From assembly GCF_002243645.1 (NCBI RefSeq), contig NZ_CP017704.1, forward strand, positions 3,862,001 through 3,926,000: a stretch of 64,000 nucleotides of DNA, read 5' to 3'. Within the stretch, counting starts at the first letter, position 1; each line of letters begins with the position of its first letter. This document shows positions 34,732-43,641 of the stretch, piece by piece. The notes under the pieces are model-generated. The model was not told where the DNA came from, searched no databases, and worked only from the letters and a program-made list of their open reading frames with translations. The position numbers were made by a program, and so were the translations under genes. Source of the DNA: Peribacillus simplex NBRC 15720 = DSM 1321 (GTDB taxonomy: Bacteria > Bacillota > Bacilli > Bacillales > DSM-1321).

Positions 34732-36069
34732 GTGAACCACCGATCATATTTGGCCTTGGCCATTCCTCTGACCATATCGACGATAACGACGCCGTTGATA
34801 GGTGCGGTGGACACCGCTGTTGTGGGTCAATTACCAAACCCTGCTTATTTGGGCGGCGTGGCTATAGGTACGGTTATTTTCAATACCTTGTATTGGCTGT
34901 TTGGGTTTTTGCGGGTGAGCACTTCGGGATTTGCTGCACAAGCACTTGGGGCAAACGACGAAAAGCAAGGCATTTTAGCCTTTTTAAGGCCATTTATACT
35001 GGCGATTGTTGCCGGGATAGGATTCATCCTGCTTCAGGGGCCAATTGAACATGTTTCCTTAACACTGATGAATCCGGATGCTGACGTTCGAAGATATGCA
35101 ACTGAATACTTCAGCATTCGAATATGGGGAATCCCATTCACTTTGATGAATTATGTCATATTGGGATGGCTGATGGGGATGTCCAAGATCAAGGTTTCGC
35201 TAGTTTTACAGGTGTTCATGAACCTGATGAACATCGTCTTGGATTTGCTGTTTGTCCATGTATTCGAATGGGGTGTGCCAGGAGTAGCCATAGCTACCCT
35301 CCTTTCGGAAGTGACGGCCTTTTTCATTGGACTGATCATTATTGTGAAAGCGTCGCCGCATCGAATGGAAATGCCTCCTTTGAAAGAGATGTTCGATCCG
35401 TCATCCATTAAGAAAATGATGTCGGTGAATCGGGATTTATTCATCAGGACGCTTTGCCTGTTGGCCGTTTTTAATATCTTCACGGCAAAGGGTGCCTCAT
35501 ATGGAACGGAGATATTGGCGGCGAATGCCGTACTCATCCAAATTCACTATATGATGGCTTACTTCTTTGACGGGTTTGCAAATGCTTCAAGCATACTTGT
35601 TGGAAAAGCGATTGGTTCTAGAGATAAGCACTTATATAAGAAGACCCTGATCCTGTCGTTGCAGTGGGGTGTTCTGTCCTCCCTGATGATTGCGGTCAGT
35701 TACTATCTATTCGGTGATTCCATCCTGTCGCTTTTCACACGGATACCAAGTGTCATTGAATTGGCAAACATTTATGGGATCTGGCTTATTTTGTTTCCAC
35801 TATCGGCCAGTGTAGGTATCGTTTTCTACGGTGTTTTTACTGGGGCAACAGAAGCTGCACCGATTCGTAACTCGATGATCTATTCCTTGATTGCCTTTGT
35901 GATAACACTTTATATTTTTGTGCCGGCATATCAAAACCATGCATTATGGCTGGCCTTTACTGTATTCAGCCTAGGACGTTCGGTATTTTTGGCAATGTAT
36001 ATACCACGGTTAAGTAAAAAATTATTTCCTAATAGGAGTGTTCGCCTTGAAAACGATCAAATGGTCTAG
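34732..36069 (+). CDS. MATE-family exporter, probable metallophore exporter
   Basis: A 445-residue protein with 12 predicted helices, starting at GTG 34732 behind AAGGAGGAAGTAAG. It has the MATE/DinF pattern: LAIPLTISTITTPLIGAVDT near the N-terminus, TVIFNTLYWLFGFLRVSTSG, WLMGMSKIKVSLVLQVFMNLMNIVLDLLFV-type helix pairs and GTEILAANAVLIQ in the second half. MATE proteins export small molecules with Na+ or H+. It lies behind a Zur-box-like site and overlaps the nicotianamine-synthase-like gene by 23 bases, so I infer that it exports the chelator. Known Cnt exporters are of other families (MFS in S. aureus, EamA-type in P. aeruginosa), so this would be a substitution. Confidence 0.88.
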   Translation: MNHRSYLALAIPLTISTITTPLIGAVDTAVVGQLPNPAYLGGVAIGTVIFNTLYWLFGFLRVSTSGFAAQALGANDEKQGILAFLRPFILAIVAGIGFILLQGPIEHVSLTLMNPDADVRRYATEYFSIRIWGIPFTLMNYVILGWLMGMSKIKVSLVLQVFMNLMNIVLDLLFVHVFEWGVPGVAIATLLSEVTAFFIGLIIIVKASPHRMEMPPLKEMFDPSSIKKMMSVNRDLFIRTLCLLAVFNIFTAKGASYGTEILAANAVLIQIHYMMAYFFDGFANASSILVGKAIGSRDKHLYKKTLILSLQWGVLSSLMIAVSYYLFGDSILSLFTRIPSVIELANIYGIWLILFPLSASVGIVFYGVFTGATEAAPIRNSMIYSLIAFVITLYIFVPAYQNHALWLAFTVFSLGRSVFLAMYIPRLSKKLFPNRSVRLENDQMV

Positions 36070-36865
36070 AAAACAGGAAAAAATCATTCATACATATATG
36101 GATACTTATAAAATCCTACTAGAAGAAGATGATTTATCACCAAATAACGAAATCATCAATCGCGTTTTATCCGAACTGGTTTCGATGATTTCGAAACCGG
36201 TGGACCAGCACATGGCAGAAGAAATTCTCAACCATGATGAAATCCGATCGATTCGGGGTACCATGCTTGATAAGCTGACGATTGCTGAAACATTGATGGA
36301 GGATCATTATGCCAAATTATTTGTTGGCAAGGTGAACTCCCTGGATGACTTCCGTTCTTTCATTTATTGGGATAACTACAAAGAACTGATCAAAACGGAA
36401 ATCAATGAATTGAAAAAGGTGAAAAATGATATTCAATCATTCGCATTTGTAGGGACGGGTCCTCTGCCATTAAGTCCATTGCTGCTTCAACGGGAGTTGG
36501 GTGCGAAAATGACATGTCTCGATATAGATGAACAAGCCCATTCACTTGGCTGGCGCATCATCCAAGAACTGGATAACGAAGGGAATTCAGAATATATCCT
36601 GAATGATCGCGCCCTTCATGACTACACGGAGTTTGATCTTGTATGGATTGCCAGCCTGGTTCCTAATAAAGAAGAAATACTGGAACGGATATTTCAGACG
36701 AACCCCGGCGCAACCGTCGCAATACGGTCCGTGGATGGCATTCATCAATTATTATATGAGCCAGTTGATGCGACAAAGTTCAGTAAAGTGGCATGTCAGG
36801 AAGTCGGAAGAACGATTGCCGATTCTTTCATCATCAATTCAACCATTTATTACACATTTAAATAG
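36047..36865 (+). CDS. cntL: Nicotianamine-synthase-family enzyme (CntL-like), metallophore biosynthesis
   Basis: A 272-residue protein, close to S. aureus CntL in length (about 271 from memory). The SAM-binding motif is FVGTGPLPLSPLLLQ near residue 132, followed by KMTCLDIDEQAHSLGWRII, as in archaeal and plant nicotianamine synthases; then DLVWIASLVPNKEEILER and TVAIRSVDGIHQLLYEP. Enzymes of this family transfer the aminobutyrate group of SAM, to histidine in staphylopine-type pathways or to itself repeatedly in nicotianamine. I start at TTG 36047 behind AATAGGAG; GTG 36038 overlaps that site. The gene overlaps the MATE gene and ends in a terminator. No racemase or opine dehydrogenase is nearby, so the product is open. 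Confidence 0.84.
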   Translation: MKTIKWSRKQEKIIHTYMDTYKILLEEDDLSPNNEIINRVLSELVSMISKPVDQHMAEEILNHDEIRSIRGTMLDKLTIAETLMEDHYAKLFVGKVNSLDDFRSFIYWDNYKELIKTEINELKKVKNDIQSFAFVGTGPLPLSPLLLQRELGAKMTCLDIDEQAHSLGWRIIQELDNEGNSEYILNDRALHDYTEFDLVWIASLVPNKEEILERIFQTNPGATVAIRSVDGIHQLLYEPVDATKFSKVACQEVGRTIADSFIINSTIYYTFK

Positions 36866-36876
36866 TGACACCATGG

Positions 36877-36912
36877 AACGAGTTGCTTCGGCAATTCGTT
36901 TTTATTTTTTGG
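36877..36912 (+). terminator. Terminator after the cntL-like gene
   Basis: AACGAGTTGC and GCAATTCGTT pair around TTCG (one G-T pair), followed by TTTATTTTTT. Confidence 0.88.
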
Positions 36913-36939
36913 AAAAAAAAGAAATTCCAATAAACTTAC

Positions 36940-36968
36940 TTGACATTATAAGCTTATGAAAATATAAT
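36940..36968 (+). promoter_or_regulatory. Near-consensus sigma-A promoter of the catD operon
   Basis: TTGACA at 36940-36945 and TATAAT at 36963-36968 are perfect hexamers with a 17-base spacer. Such a strong promoter needs repression, provided by the palindrome just downstream. Confidence 0.88.
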
Positions 36969-36983
36969 TACTTACATAAAGTA
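36969..36983. promoter_or_regulatory. Candidate CatR/YodB-type operator
   Basis: TACTTACATAAAGTA is an inverted TACT-N7-AGTA sequence directly after the -10 box. Quinone-sensing DUF24/HxlR-type repressors YodB and CatR of B. subtilis bind TACT/AGTA palindromes before catDE and azoR1; assignment by that analogy. Confidence 0.6.
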
Positions 36984-37007
36984 ACCAACAAAAAGGAGAA
37001 TTCATAC

Positions 37008-37412
37008 ATGAATAAAAATGATGCAGGTCAAGTTTTTTTAAGGGTGATTTTAGGTCTTACTTTTTTCATTCACGGCGTTTCAAAGTTTCAAGGGGGAATA
37101 GGAAATACGGCGGGATTTTTCGATAGCCTTGGCATTCCAGGGTTCTTGGCGTATATCGTTGCTGGAATCGAATTGATCGGAGGACTTGCGGTTATACTGG
37201 GTTTGGGAACACGAATCGTTTCCGTCCTATTTGCGGTCATTATGGCGGGAGCGATTTTCACGGCTAAATTACCTGCAGGTTTTCTAGGAAACGGGCAAGC
37301 AGCGGGCTACGAACTGGACTTGGCACTGCTGGCCATGTCTGTCTATCTAGCGTGTGCAAACCGCACAGTTCTTTCTTTGGATCATGTGATTTTCAATAAA
37401 AAAGGGAAGTGA
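37008..37412 (+). CDS. catD: DoxX-family membrane protein CatD
   Basis: A 134-residue, four-helix protein with FLRVILGLTFFIHGVSKFQG, IPGFLAYIVAGIELIGGLAV and LGTRIVSVLFAVIMAGAIF, all typical of DoxX/CatD. In B. subtilis catD (yfiD) precedes catE in an operon induced by catechol and quinones. Its biochemical role, perhaps in membrane thiol or quinone redox, is not settled. ATG 37008 follows AAAAGGAGAA. catE follows after 4 bases. Confidence 0.88.
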   Translation: MNKNDAGQVFLRVILGLTFFIHGVSKFQGGIGNTAGFFDSLGIPGFLAYIVAGIELIGGLAVILGLGTRIVSVLFAVIMAGAIFTAKLPAGFLGNGQAAGYELDLALLAMSVYLACANRTVLSLDHVIFNKKGK

Positions 37413-37416
37413 CAAT

Positions 37417-38265
37417 ATGGATAAAAATTTTCATCAAAAACCAATTACTTTTGTTGGCGATGTCAGTATAAATGTTTTGGATTTAAATAATGCCATTCTG
37501 TTTTATCAAGAAATCATCGGTCTTCAAGTATTGAAGAAAAACGACCGGCAAGCTGTTTTAACGACAGACGGAAAAACCCCGTTGCTGACACTTGAGCAGC
37601 CTGCTGATGTGATTCCGAAAGAAGGGCGGACGACGGGCTTATATCACTTTGCCCTATTACTGCCAAGCCGTGCCGATTTATCGATTTTTTTGCGCCATTT
37701 ACTTCAAACGAAATATCCATTTGGAGCGGGGGATCATGAAGTGAGTGAAGCGCTGTACATTACCGATCCGGATGGCAATGGCATTGAAGTATACTCTGAC
37801 CGGCCATCCACTGATTGGAGATGGGCAGATGGGGAAGTCGCAATGGGCACGGATCCGTTGGATGGGAATGACCTTCTGAATGAAAGCAATGGTGAGTGGA
37901 GCAAACTGCCTGCAGGAACCTTAATGGGGCATATACATCTGCATGTAGCCGATTTACGTAAAACGGAGGAGTTTTACATGCAAGGTCTTGGGTTTACCGT
38001 TGTGAATCGATATGGAGGAGCGCTCTTTACTTCAACCGGTGGATATCATCATCACATCGGGTTGAACACTTGGAATGGCGTTGGCGCCCCTGCTCCAAAG
38101 GAAAATAGTGTTGGGCTAAACTGGTATACTCTCGTTTTTGCAGATGAAGAAGCGAGAAACAAAGTAACGGAACAACTGAAAGAAATCGGGGCAGACGTCG
38201 CGGAAAAAGAAGGGTTTTTCGCTGTAAAAGATCCATCAGGCAATGAGATTCATTTAGTCGTCTGA
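37417..38265 (+). CDS. catE: Catechol-2,3-dioxygenase CatE
   Basis: A 282-residue protein made of two VOC modules. Metal-binding positions are in LYHFALLLPSR (first half), LMGHIHLHVADL near residue 170, YHHHIGLNTWNG near 208 and a late Glu in GNEIHLVV. The sequence runs closely along B. subtilis CatE as I recall it (QVLKKNDRQAVLTTDGK, GDHEVSEALYITDPDGNGIE). It opens catechols with iron(II), detoxifying aromatic compounds. The start is behind AAGGGAAGTGACAAT. Confidence 0.9.
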   Translation: MDKNFHQKPITFVGDVSINVLDLNNAILFYQEIIGLQVLKKNDRQAVLTTDGKTPLLTLEQPADVIPKEGRTTGLYHFALLLPSRADLSIFLRHLLQTKYPFGAGDHEVSEALYITDPDGNGIEVYSDRPSTDWRWADGEVAMGTDPLDGNDLLNESNGEWSKLPAGTLMGHIHLHVADLRKTEEFYMQGLGFTVVNRYGGALFTSTGGYHHHIGLNTWNGVGAPAPKENSVGLNWYTLVFADEEARNKVTEQLKEIGADVAEKEGFFAVKDPSGNEIHLVV

Positions 38266-38303
38266 AATTGTAAGAATTAATGTAGAAAGTAATGGTGGGA
38301 ATA

Positions 38304-38990
38304 ATGGGATTCTTAAGTAGATTATTTGGAAATAAAGAAACCGCGGCAGGGGAGAATGGAAAAATGACAAAAGTATTATTTGTTAAAGTGAACGATCGTC
38401 CTGCAGAGCAGGCGATCAGCTCGAAAATGTATGAAACCTTCTTAAAAGCATATAAAGAGACACACCGTGCAGATGAAGTGACCGAGCTGGATTTATTTAA
38501 AGAAGAACTTCCTTACTATGGAAATACGGCGATTACCGGGTTGTATAAACGCAACCAAGGTCTTGAACTGACAGCCGAAGAGGAAAATGCGGCGAAACTG
38601 GTTGACCAATATTTAAATCAATTCCTGGAGATGGATAAAGTGGTATTCGCTTTCCCTCTATGGAACTCAACGGTTCCTGCACCGCTAATCACATATCTTT
38701 CTTATTTGGCACAAGCCGGTAAAATGTTCAATTATACGGCGGAAGGTCCTGTCGGTTATGCTGGTGATAAAAAAGTCATGCTATTGAACGCCCGCGGTTC
38801 TGATTATGCATTAGAAGGAATGGCTTCTGCTGAAATGGCCGTGAATTTAGTGAAAAATATCATTGGCCTATGGGGGATCAACAATCCGGAGGTCGTGGTC
38901 ATTGAAGGACATAATCAGTATCCGGATCGGACACAAAAAATCATCGCGGATGGTTTGGAAAACGTTGCAAAAGCAGCTGAAACATTCTGA
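38304..38990 (+). CDS. azoR: FMN-dependent NADH-azoreductase / quinone reductase
   Basis: A 228-residue flavodoxin-fold reductase. After an unusual N-terminal stretch (MGFLSRLFGNKETAAG), the core starts TKVLFVKVNDRP. Typical AzoR blocks are VTELDLFKEELPYYG, VVFAFPLWNSTVPAPLITY and KKVMLLNARGSDY. AzoR proteins reduce quinones and azo dyes by two electrons. The grouping with catD-catE fits a quinone-stress role, because B. subtilis YodB controls both azoR1 and catDE. ATG 38304 is preferred behind GGTGGG; ATG 38292 is in frame. The basic extra N-terminus could alternatively be a start-site artefact; a start at the internal MTKVLF is possible. Confidence 0.88.
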   Translation: MGFLSRLFGNKETAAGENGKMTKVLFVKVNDRPAEQAISSKMYETFLKAYKETHRADEVTELDLFKEELPYYGNTAITGLYKRNQGLELTAEEENAAKLVDQYLNQFLEMDKVVFAFPLWNSTVPAPLITYLSYLAQAGKMFNYTAEGPVGYAGDKKVMLLNARGSDYALEGMASAEMAVNLVKNIIGLWGINNPEVVVIEGHNQYPDRTQKIIADGLENVAKAAETF

Positions 38991-39018
38991 TTGCGAAGTG
39001 AAAAGAATAGCAGGCAAA

Positions 39019-39052
39019 GGAAGGCCCTCCATATTAATGGGGGCCTTCTTTG
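39019..39052. terminator. Bidirectional terminator between azoR and rocR-like gene
   Basis: AAGGCCCTCC and GGGGGCCTT form a stem around ATATTAAT with one mismatch, followed by CTTT. Confidence 0.8.
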
Positions 39053-39065
39053 TGCGGGAATGATG

Positions 39066-40478
39066 TTATTTGACCTGATACTTTTTCAAGCGGTATTGAA
39101 GACTTTGGCGGCTAATATTCAGCGCCTTGGCTGCTTGGGAGATATTCATGCCATGTTCCTTTAATATCTTCTCCAAGTATTGCTTTTCAGTATTGGCGAT
39201 ATAATCATCAAGAGATAAGGTTGACTCCTGTAAATCTCCATTTGCATGATTCTCTTTTCTATCGGGATGAATGTCTTCCAAATGGGCTTTCTTCCTAAAT
39301 AGAGTCGGAAGGTGGGTGATGGCAATCTTTGTATCGCCAGGTTCCATTAAATTCATGGCCCCCTCAATGATATGTTCAAGTTCCCTTACGTTCCCGGGCC
39401 AGTCGTAATCATAAAAAAGCGAGTAGACCTCTTCGCTGATCCCTTCTATATTTAACTCGAACAGCGCATTGAATTTCTCGATGAAGGATTGCGCCAGCAA
39501 AGGAATATCCTCTTTCCGTTCACGAAGAGGCGGGATGAATAACGAAACGACACTTAATCGGTAGTATAAATCCTTTCGTAAATGATCATTTGAAATGGCA
39601 TCTATCGGATCTTCATTTATCGTTGCAATGACCCTAACGTCAATTTTTTTATCTTTTGTATCCCCAACACGGCGAATCGTTCTTTCTTGAAGGGCCCGTA
39701 ATAATTTCGCTTGCATGTTCGGATTTAATGAGTTGATTTCATCTAGCAGGATGGTACCGCCCTGTGCCTGTTCGAATAACCCAGGCCTTTCAATCGATCC
39801 GGTGAAGGCGCCTTTCTTTGTGCCGAAGAGTATTCCTTCAATTAGACTATCTGGCAGGGCAGCACAGTTTTGGCTGATGAAAGGATGTGTCGAACGGCTG
39901 CTGCCATTATGGATGCTTTGGGCGAAGAGCTCTTTTCCGGTGCCCGTTTCCCCTACGATTAGGATGGAGGATGCCGTTCTGGTCGAGCGCTTGCTCTTTT
40001 CTATGACTTCCAAGAAATTTTCACTCGTTCCGATGATGCTGTCAAACGTATATTTGGTATCGCCTTTATTTAAGATATTATCCTTAATGATTCTTTCAAG
40101 ATTCGTTATATCCTTTGCAACTTCAATTGCTCCGATGATATTTTGCTTCTGATCCAAAATCGGAAAAGTATTATTGATTGTGGTAATTTCTTGTCCAAGA
40201 TTATTGAAGTAGGTCTGCTTCGAGTTCTCGGTTGGCTTACCCGAATGAAGTGCCCTTATTAATGTACTCTCCGTTTCTTCCTTGAACTTAAAGATTTCGT
40301 GAATCTTCTTCCCTAATACTTCTTCTGAATCCATTCCTTCAATTTCTGCCATTTTCTTGTTATATACAATGGTCCGCCCTTTTATATCGATTATATGTAT
40401 CCCAATATCGATTACATCCACAAGCGAATGGAGGATGGTTTGGAAACCTTCTATTTTAATGATTTGATCTAAATACAT
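39066..40478 (-). CDS. rocR: Sigma-54-dependent activator, RocR-like
   Basis: A 470-residue enhancer-binding protein (RocR is about 461). An N-terminal PAS domain (about 15-125, DIGIHIIDIKGRTIVYNKKM) is the sensor. The AAA+ domain has Walker A VGETGTGKELFAQ near 175, the sigma-54 contact loop GAFTGSIE, Walker B GGTILLDEINSL and RALQERTIRRVG. The C-terminal Fis-type helix-turn-helix is NISQAAKALNISRQSLQYRL. In B. subtilis RocR responds to ornithine/citrulline and drives roc genes with SigL. The divergent rocA gene, an upstream palindrome and sigma-54 promoters support the same role. The ATG is at 40478. Confidence 0.9.
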   Translation of the reverse strand: MYLDQIIKIEGFQTILHSLVDVIDIGIHIIDIKGRTIVYNKKMAEIEGMDSEEVLGKKIHEIFKFKEETESTLIRALHSGKPTENSKQTYFNNLGQEITTINNTFPILDQKQNIIGAIEVAKDITNLERIIKDNILNKGDTKYTFDSIIGTSENFLEVIEKSKRSTRTASSILIVGETGTGKELFAQSIHNGSSRSTHPFISQNCAALPDSLIEGILFGTKKGAFTGSIERPGLFEQAQGGTILLDEINSLNPNMQAKLLRALQERTIRRVGDTKDKKIDVRVIATINEDPIDAISNDHLRKDLYYRLSVVSLFIPPLRERKEDIPLLAQSFIEKFNALFELNIEGISEEVYSLFYDYDWPGNVRELEHIIEGAMNLMEPGDTKIAITHLPTLFRKKAHLEDIHPDRKENHANGDLQESTLSLDDYIANTEKQYLEKILKEHGMNISQAAKALNISRQSLQYRLKKYQVK

Positions 40479-40562
40479 GAATGCCTCCCGTTTATTCTTT
40501 TCTTAGAGCTATTGTAGTGGAATTGAAGCAAAGGCGCAAATAAAATTTGCACAGCAAGATTA

Positions 40563-40582
40563 TTTTGCATTAAAGTGCAAAA
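40563..40582. promoter_or_regulatory. Candidate RocR upstream activating sequence
   Basis: TTTTGCA and TGCAAAA form a perfect palindrome with six bases between. A further TTTGCA half-site lies at about 40545-40550. It sits 51 bases before the first and 211 before the second sigma-54 promoter, a normal distance for an enhancer. Confidence 0.72.
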
Positions 40583-40632
40583 ATATTTTGCGGAAAAAGT
40601 GAAAAAACGCTGTTTTTTATGTTATTCCTAGT

Positions 40633-40648
40633 TGGCATGAAACTTGCA
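40633..40648 (+). promoter_or_regulatory. Sigma-54 promoter, upstream copy
   Basis: TGGCATGAAACTTGCA agrees with TGGCAC-N5-TTGCW except for one base (T for C). It points toward rocA, 160 bases before a second, perfect copy. Confidence 0.75.
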
Positions 40649-40792
40649 TTAATAAAAAGTGTCAGGTTTAAACGACAAAAATAGGGATTAGAGCAAAAAA
40701 TAATGGCATACTATGTCGATTTTGCCCCAAAAGTGCTGAATTTCATTGCATATTTCAAGAAAAAACTTTATTTTTCCGAAAAAATGAAAAGT

Positions 40793-40808
40793 TGGCACGG
40801 AACTTGCT
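40793..40808 (+). promoter_or_regulatory. Sigma-54 promoter of rocA
   Basis: TGGCACGGAACTTGCT is a perfect -24/-12 element (TGGCAC-N5-TTGC), 52 bases before the rocA start codon. Confidence 0.93.
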
Positions 40809-40859
40809 TGTTAAATAGGGGAGAAGTAAAAAACATAAACTTTAGGGAGATGAGCCATA

Positions 40860-42407
40860 ATGGTCCAAACATATAAACACGAACCATTTACTAATTTTAA
40901 AATCGAAGAAAATAATAAAGCTTTTCAAGTGGCATTGAATGATGTAGCTAATGATTTAGGGAAGAAATATCCGCTGATCATTAATGGTGAAAAAGTGTTT
41001 ACTGATGAAGTCATTACCTCTGTAAACCCAGCAAATAAAGAAGAAGTTATTGGAACCGTATCCAAAGCGAATAAGGATCTTGCTGAGCAAGCGATGCAAG
41101 CGGCAGATAAGACATTCCAAACTTGGAGAAAAACGAAAGCGGAAGTGCGTGCAAATATTTTATTCAGGACTGCAGCCATCGTTCGTAGAAGAAAACACTA
41201 TTTCTCGGCTCTATTGGTTAAAGAAGCAGGAAAGCCTTGGAATGAAGCGGATGCAGATACAGCGGAAGCGATCGACTTCATGGAATACTATGCACGTCAA
41301 ATGCTTAAGCTTAAAGACGGCATGCCAGTGGAGAGCCGTCCGATTGAACACAATGCTTTCAATTATATTCCGCTTGGTGTCGGTGTCATCATCTCACCTT
41401 GGAACTTCCCGTTTGCGATCATGGCAGGCATGACGACGGCGGCTCTTGTTTCAGGTAATACGGTCTTATTGAAACCGGCCAGTACAACACCGGTCATTGC
41501 AGCTAAATTCATTGAAGTGTTGGAAGAAGCGGGCTTGCCTGCAGGAGTTGTGAACTTCATCCCAGGAAGCGGTGCTGAAGTTGGTGATTATTTGGTAGAT
41601 CATCCTCGTACACGTTTCATCAGCTTTACCGGATCTCGTGATGTTGGAATCCGTATTTATGAGCGTGCGTCAAAAGTTCATGAAGGTCAAATCTGGTTAA
41701 AACGTGTCATCGCTGAAATGGGCGGTAAAGATACGATCGTTGTTGATAAAGAGGCTGATCTGGAATTGGCGGCACAATCAATCGTCGCTTCTGCATTCGG
41801 ATTCTCCGGTCAAAAATGTTCTGCTTGTTCACGTACCGTCGTAGTGGAAGATGTATATGACCAAGTCTTGAATCGTGTCATTGAATTAACGAAAGAAAAA
41901 ACAGTCGGCGAACCAACGGATGTAAACAACTTCATGGGTCCGGTTATCGATCAAGCAGCTTACGATAAAGTCATGAGCTACGTTGAAATCGGTAAAAAAG
42001 AAGGGAAACTTGTTGCAGGGGGAGAAGGAGACAATTCAAAAGGTTTCTTCATCCAGCCAACTATCATTGCCGATGTGGATGAGAACGCACGAGTCATGAA
42101 AGAGGAGATTTTCGGACCAGTGGTTGCGTTCTGTAAGGCAAAAGATTTCAGTCATGCAATCGAGATTGCCAATAATACGGATTATGGATTAACGGGTGCG
42201 GTCATCTCGAACAATATTGAACATATCGAACAAGCGCGTGAGGATTTCCACGTAGGTAACTTGTACTTCAATCGCGGCTGTACTGGTGCCATTGTAGGAT
42301 ACCAGCCATTTGGCGGATTCAATATGTCAGGTACAGATTCAAAAGCGGGCGGTCCTGATTATTTAGTTCTTCATCTTCAAGGAAAAACAACATCTGAAAC
42401 GCTATAA
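40860..42407 (+). CDS. rocA: 1-pyrroline-5-carboxylate dehydrogenase RocA
   Basis: A 515-residue aldehyde dehydrogenase of the RocA/PutA type that oxidises glutamate semialdehyde to glutamate. Landmarks are [35 protein letters not shown], the catalytic Glu in VIAEMGGKD, the active Cys in [13 protein letters not shown] and EIFGPVVAF. Start ATG follows TAGGGAGATGAGCCATA. It is the first gene of a rocA-rocD-rocG run that converts ornithine stepwise to glutamate and then 2-oxoglutarate, under sigma-54 control. Confidence 0.96.
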   Translation: MVQTYKHEPFTNFKIEENNKAFQVALNDVANDLGKKYPLIINGEKVFTDEVITSVNPANKEEVIGTVSKANKDLAEQAMQAADKTFQTWRKTKAEVRANILFRTAAIVRRRKHYFSALLVKEAGKPWNEADADTAEAIDFMEYYARQMLKLKDGMPVESRPIEHNAFNYIPLGVGVIISPWNFPFAIMAGMTTAALVSGNTVLLKPASTTPVIAAKFIEVLEEAGLPAGVVNFIPGSGAEVGDYLVDHPRTRFISFTGSRDVGIRIYERASKVHEGQIWLKRVIAEMGGKDTIVVDKEADLELAAQSIVASAFGFSGQKCSACSRTVVVEDVYDQVLNRVIELTKEKTVGEPTDVNNFMGPVIDQAAYDKVMSYVEIGKKEGKLVAGGEGDNSKGFFIQPTIIADVDENARVMKEEIFGPVVAFCKAKDFSHAIEIANNTDYGLTGAVISNNIEHIEQAREDFHVGNLYFNRGCTGAIVGYQPFGGFNMSGTDSKAGGPDYLVLHLQGKTTSETL

Positions 42408-42425
42408 ATTTTAGGGGGAATCAAC

Positions 42426-43619
42426 ATGACAACATTAACGGATAAATTAATCGAGCAAACAGAACAATATGGTGCAAACAATTATAATCCACTTCCAATC
42501 GTCATTTCGAAGGCAGAAGGAGTTTGGGTGGAAGATCCTGAAGGCAACAAATATATGGATATGCTTAGTGCCTATTCAGCAGTGAACCAAGGCCACAGGC
42601 ATCCGAAAATCATCGACGAATTAAAAAAACAAGCTGATCGCGTAACATTAACGTCCCGTGCATTCCATAGTGATAAATTAGGCCCATGGTATGAAATGGT
42701 TTCACGCATTACGCAAAAAGACATGGCGCTGCCTATGAATACGGGTGCTGAAGCCGTTGAAACAGCAATCAAAGCTGTTAGACGCTGGGGTTATGATGTT
42801 AAGGGAATCGCAGAAAACCAAGCTGAAATCATTGCTTGTATCGGGAACTTCCATGGCCGTACGATGGCAGCAGTGTCCTTGTCATCCGATGAGGAATATA
42901 GAAGAGGCTTTGGACCGATGTTACCAGGGATCAAGCTTATCCCTTACGGCGATCTTAATGCATTGAAAGAAGCGATTACACCGCAGACGGCTGGATTTTT
43001 AATCGAACCGATTCAAGGTGAAGCAGGAATCATCATACCGCCACAAGGATTCCTAAAAGAAGCTTCCGACTTATGTAAAGAAAATAATGTCCTATTCGTT
43101 TCTGATGAAATTCAGTCAGGACTTGGACGTTCAGGAAAAATGTTCGCCTCTGACTGGGATGGGGTAGTTCCGGATATGTACATTCTAGGTAAGGCGCTAG
43201 GCGGCGGGGTTTTCCCAATCTCTTGCGTAGCTGCAAACCGTGAAATCCTTGGCGTATTCAATCCTGGTTCCCATGGTTCTACATTCGGAGGCAATCCATT
43301 GGCATGTGCGGTTTCCATCGCTTCATTGGAAGTCCTTGAAGAAGAGAAGCTAGCGGAACGTTCGTTGGAGCTTGGACAATACTTTATGGATAGTTTAAAA
43401 GAAATCAAGAATCCAATGATTAAAGATATCCGTGGCAGAGGCTTATTCATCGGAGTCGAATTGACAGAAGCAGCAAGACCTTATTGTGAGCAGCTTAAAG
43501 AAGAAAAACTGCTATGTAAAGAAACACATGATACAGTCATCCGTTTTGCTCCGCCATTAGTGATTACAAAAGAAGACTTGGATTGGGCAATCGAACGCAT
43601 AAAAAGAGTTTTATCCTAA
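42426..43619 (+). CDS. rocD: Ornithine aminotransferase RocD
   Basis: A 397-residue class III PLP aminotransferase. It has [71 protein letters not shown] and the PLP lysine in [14 protein letters not shown]. It makes glutamate semialdehyde from ornithine, the substrate of RocA. It follows rocA by 18 bases with TTAGGGGGAATCAAC. Confidence 0.95.
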   Translation: MTTLTDKLIEQTEQYGANNYNPLPIVISKAEGVWVEDPEGNKYMDMLSAYSAVNQGHRHPKIIDELKKQADRVTLTSRAFHSDKLGPWYEMVSRITQKDMALPMNTGAEAVETAIKAVRRWGYDVKGIAENQAEIIACIGNFHGRTMAAVSLSSDEEYRRGFGPMLPGIKLIPYGDLNALKEAITPQTAGFLIEPIQGEAGIIIPPQGFLKEASDLCKENNVLFVSDEIQSGLGRSGKMFASDWDGVVPDMYILGKALGGGVFPISCVAANREILGVFNPGSHGSTFGGNPLACAVSIASLEVLEEEKLAERSLELGQYFMDSLKEIKNPMIKDIRGRGLFIGVELTEAARPYCEQLKEEKLLCKETHDTVIRFAPPLVITKEDLDWAIERIKRVLS

Positions 43620-43641
43620 TATACCTATGAGGTGAATTCCA

